Source of the DNA: Gilvimarinus gilvus
Lineage (GTDB): Bacteria > Pseudomonadota > Gammaproteobacteria > Pseudomonadales > Cellvibrionaceae
NCBI RefSeq assembly: GCF_030518155.1
Contig: NZ_JAULRU010000569.1
Span: 283,563-347,562, forward strand
Direction: 5' to 3'
DNA: 64,000 nt
In this document: in pieces, positions 1 to 8,501 of the stretch
How the letters are laid out: each line of letters starts with the position of its first letter
Numbering within the stretch: position 1 is the first letter of the stretch
Notes under the pieces: generated by a model
Seen by the model: the letters and a program-made list of their open reading frames with translations, nothing else
Database searches by the model: none
Told to the model about the DNA's origin: nothing
Position numbers and translations under genes: made by a program

Positions 1-1637
1 ACACACGGCTCAGCTTCCGGTATTGCCTGGTGGATTGCCTGTAATGCCGCTTCGACATACGGGGGGTAATTCACTTTCTGCGTTTGCAGTAAGGCCACGT
101 CTCGTTGCCTTTGCTTCAGCTTACCATTGAGGTCCTGCCGCTTGCGTTCCGCCTGCATCAATAAATGCGCTATTTGACTGCGCACGCTTTCACCATTGGC
201 AGAAAGTGCCGCACTGTGCAAAGTATCGGCCCATTGACTGTGCGCACTCTCAGCGGCTTTGATTTTCGCCACGTCACTCTCAAGCTGCTCAATGCCTACC
301 CAGTCTTTGTTGACGAGCTGCGCCAGATCTACTGCCACTTGATCGGCGGTGGCAACAACCTTTTGCCCCAGCTGCCTGAATGCTTTGCCATCAATGGTCG
401 GAACATCAACGCCTAAAGAGCTTTGCGACAACAACTGCAGTAATTGCTCAGTCGCTTGCACATTGCGCTGCATTTGTTGGCTCTGTTCGTGCACAGGGCG
501 AGCCCTGCCCGCCAACTCGCGGGTACGATCCGCAATGGTTTGTTCCAGATCATCCTTGCTTTTCAACGCGCTAATTCCCTGACGCTGCGCCTCTAAGGCA
601 ACCTGCGATTCGTGAGCCGCACGGCGCCGATCTTCGCTGTCACGCTGCGCCACTTCATTGGCGGTAATTTGCTCCAGAATATTTTTCTGTTCTGCTTTGG
701 CGCTGAGATACCCGCGTTGATTAACCTTAGTGAGGCGGGTCGCTTCGCTGTACTCTGCCAACTGGCGTTCAACCCATGCATCGACATAACGAGTCGAGCA
801 ATCACGTGCACTTTCTAAGGTAACAATGGCATCGCGAATCGCCCGGGTATCGGATTCCATCTGGTGAATGGTTTTCATTAAGTCCGCTACATTGCGAATA
901 GCATCGCCCAGATCGCGCGGCTCCAGAATTTCTCGGGCGACAAACTCAGTAATACTCTTCACCGGTTTGTAGGCCATAAAATTGGCAAACGTACGCGCCG
1001 CGTGCTTGGCTTCGCGATCTGAGACCGCGTCCTTGCGTCCGCGCAATGCCCCGTACAGACGGCGCAAGTAAGCGCCTTTTTTGTCGTATTGCTCAATGCC
1101 ACTCGCGCCAAACTCTTTTTTAAGTAAGGTCACAATGTCGGTAATAGGAACAACATGCTTGCCATCGGGGTAGCTCTTCACAAAGTGAGAAAGACTTAAC
1201 TGCTCGCCCGGTACAATCAAAAACTCTAATGTATCGAGACGCGCCTGCTTTTGACTGCCCGCACTGTCAAGATGCGCCCGGACACACATAACCGCAGTAA
1301 AGGGTTCCCCGCCTTCACCCTGAGTGGGGTGAAAAATGCCAGCCACATACCCATCAACTGTCCAGGGCCGGGCGTAACTGCCATCATCACAGCCTAAAAC
1401 GTAGGACGCCAGAGTGCGCACTTGTTTGCCACCACGGCCACGCTGAGTGGTTTCATCCTGGCCGGGATTATAATTAAACAGATTTTCATGGGCCGCGGTC
1501 ATTAATGTCTGAATAGCGTCGGCCGCCGTGGTTTTACCCGATCCGTTCCCGCCGGAAAACAAATTTATGGGGCCAAATTCGAACTCCAACTGAGGAATGT
1601 TACCCCAGTTAACAAAAATACCGCGCTTTAAAAACAT
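1..1637 (-). CDS. jetC: Wadjet/Mks SMC-like ATPase JetC (partial, C-terminus outside window)
   Basis: SMC/MukB-like ATPase that would form the DNA-translocating motor of a Wadjet (JetABCD) or Mks condensin, systems known to recognise and restrict circular plasmid DNA. I translated it by hand: the start ATG (1637-1635) shares one base with the jetB stop (TAATG). A P-loop (GGNGSGKTT) lies at about residues 29-37, after a typical SMC N-terminal strand (FEFGPINLFSG). From about residue 240 the sequence becomes charged and helical, rich in E, Q, K and R, as expected for the SMC coiled coil. The frame stays open to base 1, giving about 545 codons of a protein that is normally about 1,100 residues, so the second coiled-coil half and signature/Walker B segment lie outside. 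Its position behind jetA and jetB gives the family assignment. Confidence 0.85.
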   Translation of the reverse strand, partial: MFLKRGIFVNWGNIPQLEFEFGPINLFSGGNGSGKTTAADAIQTLMTAAHENLFNYNPGQDETTQRGRGGKQVRTLASYVLGCDDGSYARPWTVDGYVAGIFHPTQGEGGEPFTAVMCVRAHLDSAGSQKQARLDTLEFLIVPGEQLSLSHFVKSYPDGKHVVPITDIVTLLKKEFGASGIEQYDKKGAYLRRLYGALRGRKDAVSDREAKHAARTFANFMAYKPVKSITEFVAREILEPRDLGDAIRNVADLMKTIHQMESDTRAIRDAIVTLESARDCSTRYVDAWVERQLAEYSEATRLTKVNQRGYLSAKAEQKNILEQITANEVAQRDSEDRRRAAHESQVALEAQRQGISALKSKDDLEQTIADRTRELAGRARPVHEQSQQMQRNVQATEQLLQLLSQSSLGVDVPTIDGKAFRQLGQKVVATADQVAVDLAQLVNKDWVGIEQLESDVAKIKAAESAHSQWADTLHSAALSANGESVRSQIAHLLMQAERKRQDLNGKLKQRQRDVALLQTQKVNYPPYVEAALQAIHQAIPEAEPC

Positions 1638-2356
1638 TAACTGAGCTCCTCATTAATGTCTGCCGCACCTTCGTTTTCGGTGCTATCGTCGCCTACACTT
1701 GTTATGCGCTGCGTCTGTTCGCCTGATGCCCCGCCCTCAACCAACGCCTGCAATACCTCTTCACCCACAAAGCTGGTAATGGATGGCTGAATACTTATCC
1801 AGCTTTCGTCGCTGTCCAGGTCGTCTTCCAGTTGATACTGTATAAGACGCAATTGTTTTAAACGACGAAATATTTGCTTGCGCTCCACTAACCCCTCAGG
1901 CAATTGCCGCTTCAACAAATTATTCATAGCGATCGCCAAACCCTCGAGCGAGAGCATGGCTCGACCTTTCTCGTCCACCTGCCCCTCGCGCAAACTTTTC
2001 TGGTATTCTGCGCGCAGCACCAAAATAACCGCGACTTCATGCTGGCTAGGACGAACCCTAAACCCGTGATTAAACGGGCTACTGTCATCATCCGGAACTC
2101 CCGGCACATTCGCTCCGGGCGGAAAAATACGCACAAAGAAAAATTGACGATCGTGCTGCACTCGCACGTTAAGTACCGCCAGGTACTCCTCCACAAGTGC
2201 CGCGCATTGTACGTAGCGATCGTAAAGCATGGCCTCGGTTTGGCTTTCGTCGCGACATAACACGCCGTAATCCAGCAAGCGTATCATTAACTCGGAAAAT
2301 TCCTGACGCGTTACCTGAACGCTGGCCAGGGCTTCATTTATATAGTTGTCTAGCAT
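1637..2356 (-). CDS. jetB: Wadjet JetB / MksE-like condensin subunit
   Basis: A 239-residue protein matching in size, order and character the MukE-like subunit (JetB/MksE) of Wadjet/Mks condensins, which binds the kleisin and controls the SMC ATPase. The N-terminal half ([24 protein letters not shown] split over residues 8-31) resembles the winged-helix segment of MksE-type proteins. The C-terminus is a disordered acidic tail. Its start lies 2 bases after the jetA stop and its stop overlaps the jetC start by one base, so the three genes form one translationally coupled operon. Assignment to a Wadjet subtype needs jetD, which is not in the window. Confidence 0.8.
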   Translation of the reverse strand: MLDNYINEALASVQVTRQEFSELMIRLLDYGVLCRDESQTEAMLYDRYVQCAALVEEYLAVLNVRVQHDRQFFFVRIFPPGANVPGVPDDDSSPFNHGFRVRPSQHEVAVILVLRAEYQKSLREGQVDEKGRAMLSLEGLAIAMNNLLKRQLPEGLVERKQIFRRLKQLRLIQYQLEDDLDSDESWISIQPSITSFVGEEVLQALVEGGASGEQTQRITSVGDDSTENEGAADINEELS

Positions 2357-2358
2357 AG

Positions 2359-3810
2359 TTACTCGTTTGCACTTGTTTCACAAAGTGAAATTAAAAATTC
2401 ATCGGCAGCGGTAAAGTAATCGGTTCTTAGCTGCTCACCCGTAGGCTCGACGTTAAATTTTTGACCGCTGGACAAATTATTGTGTGAGGCAACCTCGATA
2501 ATATGGGCCATTGCCAGTAAATCACGGGCACTGTCTATCGGCAGGTGGCGTGTGGATACTTGGCGACCATCACGCAGGGCCTTCTCAACGTAGCCACGTA
2601 AGCTTGAGTTATCCATCGCGAAGGCCTGATCAAGCATTTGCTGAATCAGCAGTTCGCGCTCCGCTTCTGTATCCAGTGGTGGCTGTTCAGTGACGGCGGT
2701 TTTTACCACGGCGTTGGGTCGGCGCTCCTGCAATCGCAATGCGCCGGGGTCGACCAATTGCACTCTGATTCCCGCCATGGCGTCGGCCGCACGGGATAAG
2801 CTCGCACTTTGGCTTTTCTCATCTTGAGCGACCAACGACTGACAAACTTCGACCAGATCATTTCGACTTTGGCTGTTTAGGTAAGTCAGTTGGCGGATAA
2901 TAATATCCGCTCGCTTGGTGAAGCTGTGAAGCGCCCGACGCAGTGCGGGCAGCATAATTTCAGCCGCATTACCCATGCGCCTTTCAATCGTATCGAGAAT
3001 TGTCCAAAGTACCGATTGGCCAGGGTGTGCGAGCTCGGGAATAAGTCGGCGCAACTGCCGCTCTACATCCGCTTTGTGCTCTTTTGGCTTGCGACGGACC
3101 TTGGCGATGACTTTACTGATTTGATCCCGATGCTTTTCGACACTATCGGCAGACAACCTTACGGCCAAATCCGGCTGAAAGCGCTTTTCCATAAATTCAA
3201 AAAACTGGTCGGTGGCCTGTTGTACCAATTGCTGCGATTCCACCTCTCGCACTAGCTCGCGTTTACGCTCTTCGAGCTCTGAAATAACGTCGGTGAAATC
3301 GGTCACAATTCGCTCGGAATACTCGTAGGCATCGAGCAGGTCGTGCACCTCGGCGCGGTTGCAAAACGCCTCCAGTGCATTCAAGGTATTGCGGGTATTG
3401 CGATGGCGGGTTCGGATACGTGTCGTATCAGACTCTACCAGCGGTTGAGTAAATAAACGCCCCAGTCGACTAAAAGGATAAGTGGACTGCAAGGTGGCGG
3501 TATCGACCTGTTTTTCCAGCCATCCGCTTTCAAGCAATTGCTTCATCACCCAAGTGGCTTGCTCTCGCAGCGATTTAAAACGCTGCGGACTGTCGTCTTT
3601 GTCGTCAAACTCGCCCACGTCCATTTTGGGCGCGCGGGCCAACGCCTCTTCCAGTATCTCCAGTAACTGATCGCGTGACAAAGAGTGACCATAGTCAGCA
3701 TTGGAGCTGTACAAACGCTCGTACAACAGGCACAAACACTGGGCGATGGATTCGCGATACTTGCTGGTAAGCGGCTTAAAGAAGTTCAGACGTTCGGGGG
3801 TAAAAAACAT
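2359..3810 (-). CDS. jetA: Wadjet JetA / MksF-like kleisin subunit
   Basis: First gene of the jetABC operon. At 483 residues it has the length of MukF/MksF/JetA kleisins, which bridge the SMC heads and recruit JetB. The N-terminus ([18 protein letters not shown]) matches JetA-type proteins. Residues about 130-260 are strongly helical and charged, as in the kleisin middle region, and the C-terminal quarter would contact the SMC head. In established Wadjet systems the JetABC complex extrudes plasmid loops and the JetD nuclease cuts them; I infer the same role here. The alternative is a chromosomal MksBEF condensin, which differs in lacking the nuclease. Confidence 0.8.
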   Translation of the reverse strand: MFFTPERLNFFKPLTSKYRESIAQCLCLLYERLYSSNADYGHSLSRDQLLEILEEALARAPKMDVGEFDDKDDSPQRFKSLREQATWVMKQLLESGWLEKQVDTATLQSTYPFSRLGRLFTQPLVESDTTRIRTRHRNTRNTLNALEAFCNRAEVHDLLDAYEYSERIVTDFTDVISELEERKRELVREVESQQLVQQATDQFFEFMEKRFQPDLAVRLSADSVEKHRDQISKVIAKVRRKPKEHKADVERQLRRLIPELAHPGQSVLWTILDTIERRMGNAAEIMLPALRRALHSFTKRADIIIRQLTYLNSQSRNDLVEVCQSLVAQDEKSQSASLSRAADAMAGIRVQLVDPGALRLQERRPNAVVKTAVTEQPPLDTEAERELLIQQMLDQAFAMDNSSLRGYVEKALRDGRQVSTRHLPIDSARDLLAMAHIIEVASHNNLSSGQKFNVEPTGEQLRTDYFTAADEFLISLCETSANE

Positions 3811-3921
3811 GAATGATTTATTGACTATTTATCGACCAACAACAGGCCTTTTCAATCCCTATTGTGAAGCCCGCTTTGTCTCGATGCAATCAAATTGTTG
3901 CATGACCGAGCCCCAACCGAT

Positions 3922-3951
3922 AATATACGTTTCATATATATACCGTATATT
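3922..3951. promoter_or_regulatory. Inverted repeat in the jetA / parD-like divergent spacer
   Basis: Perfect 8-base arms AATATACG (3922-3929) and CGTATATT (3944-3951) with a 14-base AT-rich centre lie 24 bases before the parD-like ATG in the 164-base spacer that also carries the jetA promoter. ParD-type antitoxins commonly repress their own operon, so this is a candidate operator. It could also affect jetA. Inference only. Confidence 0.4.
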
Positions 3952-3974
3952 CACTATAGACTGTTGTTTATCGT

Positions 3975-4163
3975 ATGGGTATCGTTAAAATCTCCGAACA
4001 TATGCATGATCAAGTGCGTACAGCGAGCCAGGTAATGGAGCGCTCTATCAACGCACAGGCCGAATTTTGGCTTAAAATTGGCCAACAGGCCGAGCTCCAC
4101 CCCACTAAAACCTTCAGCGAGATTATTCAACAAGCGTTTATTGAGCAGCAGCGTCATGAGTAA
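3975..4163 (+). CDS. ParD-like antitoxin family protein
   Basis: A 62-residue protein resembling the ParD-like family (a ribbon-helix-helix/antitoxin-like family in Pfam). It begins MGIVKISEHMHDQVRTAS, in the style of an RHH strand plus helix, and continues with a helical tail ending in QQAFIEQQRHE. It overlaps the downstream methionine aminopeptidase by 8 bases, so the two are translationally coupled. No ParE-like toxin is next to it; the partner position is taken by the aminopeptidase. I believe the pairing of ParD-like proteins with a solitary MetAP recurs in gammaproteobacteria, but its function is not known to me. Confidence 0.65.
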   Translation: MGIVKISEHMHDQVRTASQVMERSINAQAEFWLKIGQQAELHPTKTFSEIIQQAFIEQQRHE

Positions 4164-4932
4164 GGTGGTATTGAAGAGCCCCGATGCCATCAACAAGATG
4201 CGTCACGCGGGTCAATTGCTGGCCCGGGTTTTTTCCGAACTAGACCAACGCATGCGGCCGGGTGTTACCACCGCCGCCATCAACCACTGGGTAGAGCACT
4301 ATATTCGCAACGAGCTGGGCGCCAGGCCGGCGAGTTTGGGTCAATACGACTACCCTTTCAGCCTAAATGCATCGCCTAATCATGTGGTTTGCCACGGTTT
4401 CCCCACAGACTCGCCTTTGCAAGACGGTGACATAGTCAATATTGATATTACGTTAGAAAAGCACGGCTACATTGCCGACTCCAGTAAAACCTACTGTATC
4501 GGTCAGGCTTCAGAAGCCAGCCAAAGGCTGGTCGATGTAACCTACCAAGCTATGTGGCGGGGCATTCATGCGGTAAAACCCGGCAACACGCTGGGTGATA
4601 TCGGCCACGCTATTGCAGCGTTCGCCAAGCTCAATGGCTATAGCGTTGTGCGCGATTATTGTGGCCATGGTATAGGCCAACAAATGCACGAGGCGCCCGA
4701 TGTCTTGCATTTCGGCTCACCCGGCAAGGGAATCAAGTTACGACCCGGTATGACCTTCACCATTGAGCCGATGATAAATCAAGGCAGTGCGACAACTCGC
4801 ACACTGGCAGATCAGTGGACTGTCGTCACCGAGGATCAAATGCTGTCTGCCCAATGGGAGCACACCGTTTTGGTCACCGATAAAGGGGTTGAGGTCTTAA
4901 CCTTAAGGCCGGAAGAAGCCCCCTTAATTTAG
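4156..4932 (+). CDS. map: Type I methionine aminopeptidase
   Basis: Removes the initiator methionine from nascent proteins. The start at 4156 is chosen because it gives the family N-terminus (KSPDAINKMRHAGQLLA) and a 258-residue protein; longer frames begin inside the parD-like gene. All five metal ligands are present at the E. coli positions: D97 and D108, H171 (GHGIG), E204 (FTIEPM) and E235 (AQWEHT). The substrate histidine is in VVCHG. It should therefore be catalytically competent. It is coupled to a ParD-like gene and not to rpsB, so it may be an accessory second MetAP rather than the housekeeping copy, which cannot be checked in this window. Confidence 0.92.
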   Translation: MSKVVLKSPDAINKMRHAGQLLARVFSELDQRMRPGVTTAAINHWVEHYIRNELGARPASLGQYDYPFSLNASPNHVVCHGFPTDSPLQDGDIVNIDITLEKHGYIADSSKTYCIGQASEASQRLVDVTYQAMWRGIHAVKPGNTLGDIGHAIAAFAKLNGYSVVRDYCGHGIGQQMHEAPDVLHFGSPGKGIKLRPGMTFTIEPMINQGSATTRTLADQWTVVTEDQMLSAQWEHTVLVTDKGVEVLTLRPEEAPLI

Positions 4933-4953
4933 ACGGCCGACAAACGCTTGTGA

Positions 4954-5229
4954 TTATTGGCACTGATAGCGAGCCGGCTGATCCGTCACCACTTCCCGCA
5001 ACGCTTTGAGCAAAGAGGTATCGTCACCAGTATCCTGACTTAACTCCCACATCATGACACCGCAGGCGCCACTGTGAGTTAACGCCACCTTGGCACGTAT
5101 GGCAGGAATGCCATTGTAATAGTCCTCACCGACCTGGCTGAGACAGGCGATATGGTCATTGGCCTCCCCCAACGCCCGCCCCGCTATTGCGCACAACTGA
5201 AACACTGCCGCACCAAAATTCGTTACCAT
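4954..5229 (-). pseudogene. C-terminal remnant of a GH18-type chitinase
   Basis: A 91-codon frame whose second half reads like the end of a family 18 chitinase TIM barrel: DYYNGIPAIRAK, then GACGVMMWELSQDTGDD, then SLLKAL. In intact enzymes these are the last barrel strand and helix. The catalytic DxxDxDxE region would lie several hundred residues upstream, but no chitinase-like sequence continues into 5230-5470. The N-terminal about 35 residues do not look chitinase-like. I read it as a decayed gene end; a short expressed protein is unlikely. Confidence 0.55.
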
Positions 5230-5472
5230 TCACCACAGCGAATGCACTGTTTATACGCCTTTATTTCTTTTTCGCACACCTTAGGGTCATTTAAATTCCC
5301 ATATGGAATATTTGTTTAGAAATATAGCTATTAATAATTAAAAAATCTTAAAATGCGTAACCTCAGGTAACACGACGGTAACATATATCCGTAGAATAGG
5401 TAGCAAGTCGGAACACTTCCGGCGTTACTCTTTTTGGCAATTATCTTTTACGGCATTTATGAGGACCTGTTC

Positions 5473-5970
5473 ATGTTTACTATTTCAAAGCAAAGCAAAA
5501 TCGCCACCCTAATAGCTGGCGCTGCACTCGCGGCATCCGTATCGGCCTCGGCCGCCGATCGCTACATTGACGGCAAAGTTCAATCCGTCGACTACGCGAC
5601 AAAAAGTATCACCGTAATTGAAGACGGCACCGGCAAGCTCTACACCTACGCGTTCACAGGTAAGCCACAAATTGACATCAATGGCAACAAAAAGCGTGAT
5701 ATGTCACTCATTGAAGCCGGCCAGGATGTTGCCCTTCGCTTGAAAAAAGTCGAGCCGGTAGAAGCAAAAACTGACTTCCGTTTGGTGAAAGGTGAAATTT
5801 TGGAAATAAACCGTACTCAAGGCTTGGCTCTTATTCGCCCTGCTGACGGTAGCAGCCCACGTGTCATTGAATTACCAGAGTCTGTTTCTATTTCTGGTTT
5901 GCACTCGGGTGCCGGTGTAGACGACCTGAAAGAAGGTCACTTTGTGACACTGAAGTACACTGCCCTATAA
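5473..5970 (+). CDS. Secreted protein of unknown function with two similar beta-rich halves
   Basis: A 165-residue protein with a clear Sec signal peptide (K-rich start, hydrophobic stretch, cleavage near SASA-AD at residues 26-28). The start at 5473 is preferred over an in-frame codon at 5434 because GAGG lies about 9 bases upstream and because it gives a normal signal peptide. The mature part has two related strand-turn segments, VQSVDYATKSITVIEDG and GEILEINRTQGLALIRPADG, suggesting a small duplicated beta-barrel of the type seen in DUF5666-like proteins. It is a single gene with its own terminator. I do not recognise its function. Confidence 0.7.
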   Translation: MFTISKQSKIATLIAGAALAASVSASAADRYIDGKVQSVDYATKSITVIEDGTGKLYTYAFTGKPQIDINGNKKRDMSLIEAGQDVALRLKKVEPVEAKTDFRLVKGEILEINRTQGLALIRPADGSSPRVIELPESVSISGLHSGAGVDDLKEGHFVTLKYTAL

Positions 5971-6040
5971 GAGTCAAAATTTAGTTTATCGCATAGATAT
6001 AAGTAAAGAACAGCGTAAAGAAAAAATGCCCTCATAAAAG

Positions 6041-6070
6041 TGCCCGGCCTCTTGAGCCGGGCATTTTTTT
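6041..6070 (+). terminator. Rho-independent terminator after the 5473 gene
   Basis: TGCCCGGC (6041-6048), 7-base loop, GCCGGGCA (6056-6063), then seven T (6064-6070). It lies 70 bases after the stop of the secreted-protein gene. Confidence 0.9.
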
Positions 6071-6495
6071 AGGTCCGGTATCTTTTACTGACCTTCAATC
6101 ATTGTGTCGTTTACAGCGTTTAGGTGCAGGTCAACACAATTTCCGATACAACTTGCGTGCACACCGCTCAGCTAAAATCGCGGCAGTTTTCATTTACAAC
6201 TCAAGGGTTAAACATATTGAGGGGATGGAATGAGGGTTGCGACCAATTGAGTCTGCGAAATAGCGTTCAATTTCTCGTATAGTAGTCAACCGGTAAAAGC
6301 CATACACGCGAAGCAGCATATCAATCAGAGATAATACTGAAGGCAAAGCGCTCATCATCCGACAAGCACTCAATAGGAGCGTTACCCGTAATTAAAAATC
6401 GCACAGCAATAAAGCCCGGGCGCTTGAATGACTCATAGACAGCGAGGCGTTTCCTGTCGCCATCGCGCTTCCCAATACCGCATACTCAATCGGTT
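6071..6495. other. 425-base gap with no supportable gene
   Basis: I found no start-to-stop gene with a ribosome site here. On the minus strand a frame of about 55 codons (around 6315-6480) is open and has protein-like composition, but it lacks a start and ends at a TGA. It may be a decayed gene tail downstream of cheV. I see no strong hairpin with a T-run for cheV. Confidence 0.5.
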
Positions 6496-7377
6496 TCAGT
6501 CGTGAGCAGCGCCACGCAGCATTGCCTGAATAAGCTCATCCACATCGAACTTAGTCAATGCTTCATTAGCACCAACCTGATGGGCCTGACTGACGCTAAT
6601 TTCGCTTGAGATAGAGGTGTGCAATATAATATAAGCTTTAGCCAGCGATGGATTATCGCGAATGGCAAACGCTAACTCGTAACCATCCAGCCCAGGCATT
6701 TCGATATCGCTAACCAACAAGTCTATGGGGTGTCCCGCATCGGCCTCAGTGCGCATAATATCCAGGGCTTCCTGACCGTTCGCGGTAATTTGATAGCTGA
6801 CACCAATACCATTTAAGGCATCCGATAGCTGCTTACGGGCAACCGACGAATCGTCTACCACAAGAATATTGAGGCGCTGAAGAACATCGGCTTGCTCATA
6901 AGGCAACTGATTCGTCGACACACTGCTTTCAATACCAAACAACTTGGCGAAAATGTGCTCAACATCCACCAATTGCACTAGCTGGTCATCTACCTTGGTT
7001 ACCCCGGTAACACAAGCGCTACGCCCCAAGCTCTTTGGCGGTGGCTCGATATCTCGCCAATTACAATCAACGATACGATCCAGTGATCGCACCATAAAAC
7101 CGATGGTTTTACGCTGACAGTCGGTGATAATGATGTAACAGCTCGAGTGCTCATCCGCGGCCACAGGCGTACTGCCAATTGCATAGGCCATATCCACTAC
7201 GGGCATCGTGACACCGCGAATATGCGCCGTGCCCAGTACCGCTGGATGCTGTTCAGGCAACTGAGTTAACTGGGTAAACGGTACGATTTCTTTGATTTTC
7301 AGGGTACCTAACGCAAATCTTTGCTTTGGCGTTAGCCAAAACAGCAATATGCCCTGAGAAATCGAATTAGTCTTCAT
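6496..7377 (-). CDS. cheV: Chemotaxis protein CheV (CheW + receiver domains)
   Basis: A 293-residue CheV. Residues about 5-150 form a CheW-like coupling domain (for example VLGTAHIRG, PVVDM), which links receptors to CheA. Residues about 168-290 are a response-regulator receiver: acidic pair D175/D176 (VVDDS), phospho-acceptor D224 (LVSDIEMPGLDG), the threonine at 254, and the conserved K276. Phosphorylation of such proteins is thought to tune receptor-kinase coupling during adaptation. It stands alone, with no other chemotaxis genes beside it, which is common for cheV. Confidence 0.9.
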   Translation of the reverse strand: MKTNSISQGILLFWLTPKQRFALGTLKIKEIVPFTQLTQLPEQHPAVLGTAHIRGVTMPVVDMAYAIGSTPVAADEHSSCYIIITDCQRKTIGFMVRSLDRIVDCNWRDIEPPPKSLGRSACVTGVTKVDDQLVQLVDVEHIFAKLFGIESSVSTNQLPYEQADVLQRLNILVVDDSSVARKQLSDALNGIGVSYQITANGQEALDIMRTEADAGHPIDLLVSDIEMPGLDGYELAFAIRDNPSLAKAYIILHTSISSEISVSQAHQVGANEALTKFDVDELIQAMLRGAAHD

Positions 7378-7526
7378 GGATCACTCCGCGTTTTGGTAAT
7401 CAACCAATATTATAGGCGAGCTAAAGACCGTATCGGTCAGGAGAGCACTCTCTTTAATATTAATACATACAACAGCACCCGTATAAACTCATAGATACCG
7501 CCGACTGACAGCAAACAACGAAGGTA

Positions 7527-8426
7527 TCAATTAATCCTGGTTGTACTCTGGTCTCTACAAGGTTCGTTATTCCACTCAATTTCAACGGTGGTATGCGACA
7601 TTCCATTGCGGACCAATACATCGGCAATATTTTGCTTAATCACCCGATTCCGCTCAGCGCTAATTGCTGCATAGACAACGACATGCGCTGTAAGCACGTG
7701 ATGCTCGCCATCAAGTGACCATATATGTAAATGGTGTACTTCGGCAACATCTTCAATCTCAAGCAAAGCGTCACGCACAGCAAACTGACTGAGTTCCCCG
7801 GGAACGCCCTGCAAAAACAGCCTTACAGTTGCCATTAAATTCTTAACCACGCTGTAGCCTATATAAAGGGTGAACGCGATAGATAACAGCGGATCGAGTA
7901 TAGGCCATGGCTTGACTTGCAGTACCAGTGCGACCACCAGAACACCCAGCCAGCCAAGCACGTCCTCCAACAAATGCCAGTTAAGTACTCTTTCATTCAT
8001 TGTGCGACCGGCACTCAAGCGGTAGGCGGCCAAGCCATTGACTACGACACCCAAAATAGCGAGCCCTATCATGCCCTCGGTATGCGGCATGACCGGATCA
8101 ACTAAGCGCGGTATAGCAGCCTGTAATACCCAGACTGAACCAATGATCAAAACGACGGCACTAAACACAGCCGATAACAGTGACAGGCGCCGCAACCCAT
8201 ACGTAAATTGCGCGGAAGCCTCTCGACGGCCCATACGCTCTAGAAACCAGGCGCCTCCCAGCGCTAAGCTGTCACCCAAGTCATGCACAGCATCAGCCAT
8301 AATGGCGGTACTGTTGGTCATGATTCCACCAACAAATTCGATGATGGTAAAACCAAAATTAAGGGCGAAAGCAAGGCCAATGCGGGCCGACCCCGACTGC
8401 TGATGCGCATGATTATGGTCGTGCAT
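7527..8426 (-). CDS. CDF family divalent cation exporter (CzcD/ZitB-like)
   Basis: Inner-membrane proton antiporter exporting Zn2+ or related cations. The N-terminus is histidine-rich (MHDHNHAH). Six hydrophobic segments follow, then a cytoplasmic domain of about 90 residues. The transport-site residues are D45 and D49 (ADAVHD) in helix 2 and H151 and D155 (HLLED) in helix 5, the tetrahedral DD-HD site typical of Zn-selective CDF proteins. It lies 75 bases downstream of the RND pump gene on the same strand, so it probably belongs to the metal-efflux operon in the manner of czcD next to czcCBA. Confidence 0.88.
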   Translation of the reverse strand: MHDHNHAHQQSGSARIGLAFALNFGFTIIEFVGGIMTNSTAIMADAVHDLGDSLALGGAWFLERMGRREASAQFTYGLRRLSLLSAVFSAVVLIIGSVWVLQAAIPRLVDPVMPHTEGMIGLAILGVVVNGLAAYRLSAGRTMNERVLNWHLLEDVLGWLGVLVVALVLQVKPWPILDPLLSIAFTLYIGYSVVKNLMATVRLFLQGVPGELSQFAVRDALLEIEDVAEVHHLHIWSLDGEHHVLTAHVVVYAAISAERNRVIKQNIADVLVRNGMSHTTVEIEWNNEPCRDQSTTRIN

Positions 8427-8501
8427 ACCCCAGTTTCCTGAATGTCACGTGATTTTTTTCGACAACTTAAAGCTTTGTCATGAATTTCGGCACGAAGCTG
8501 G

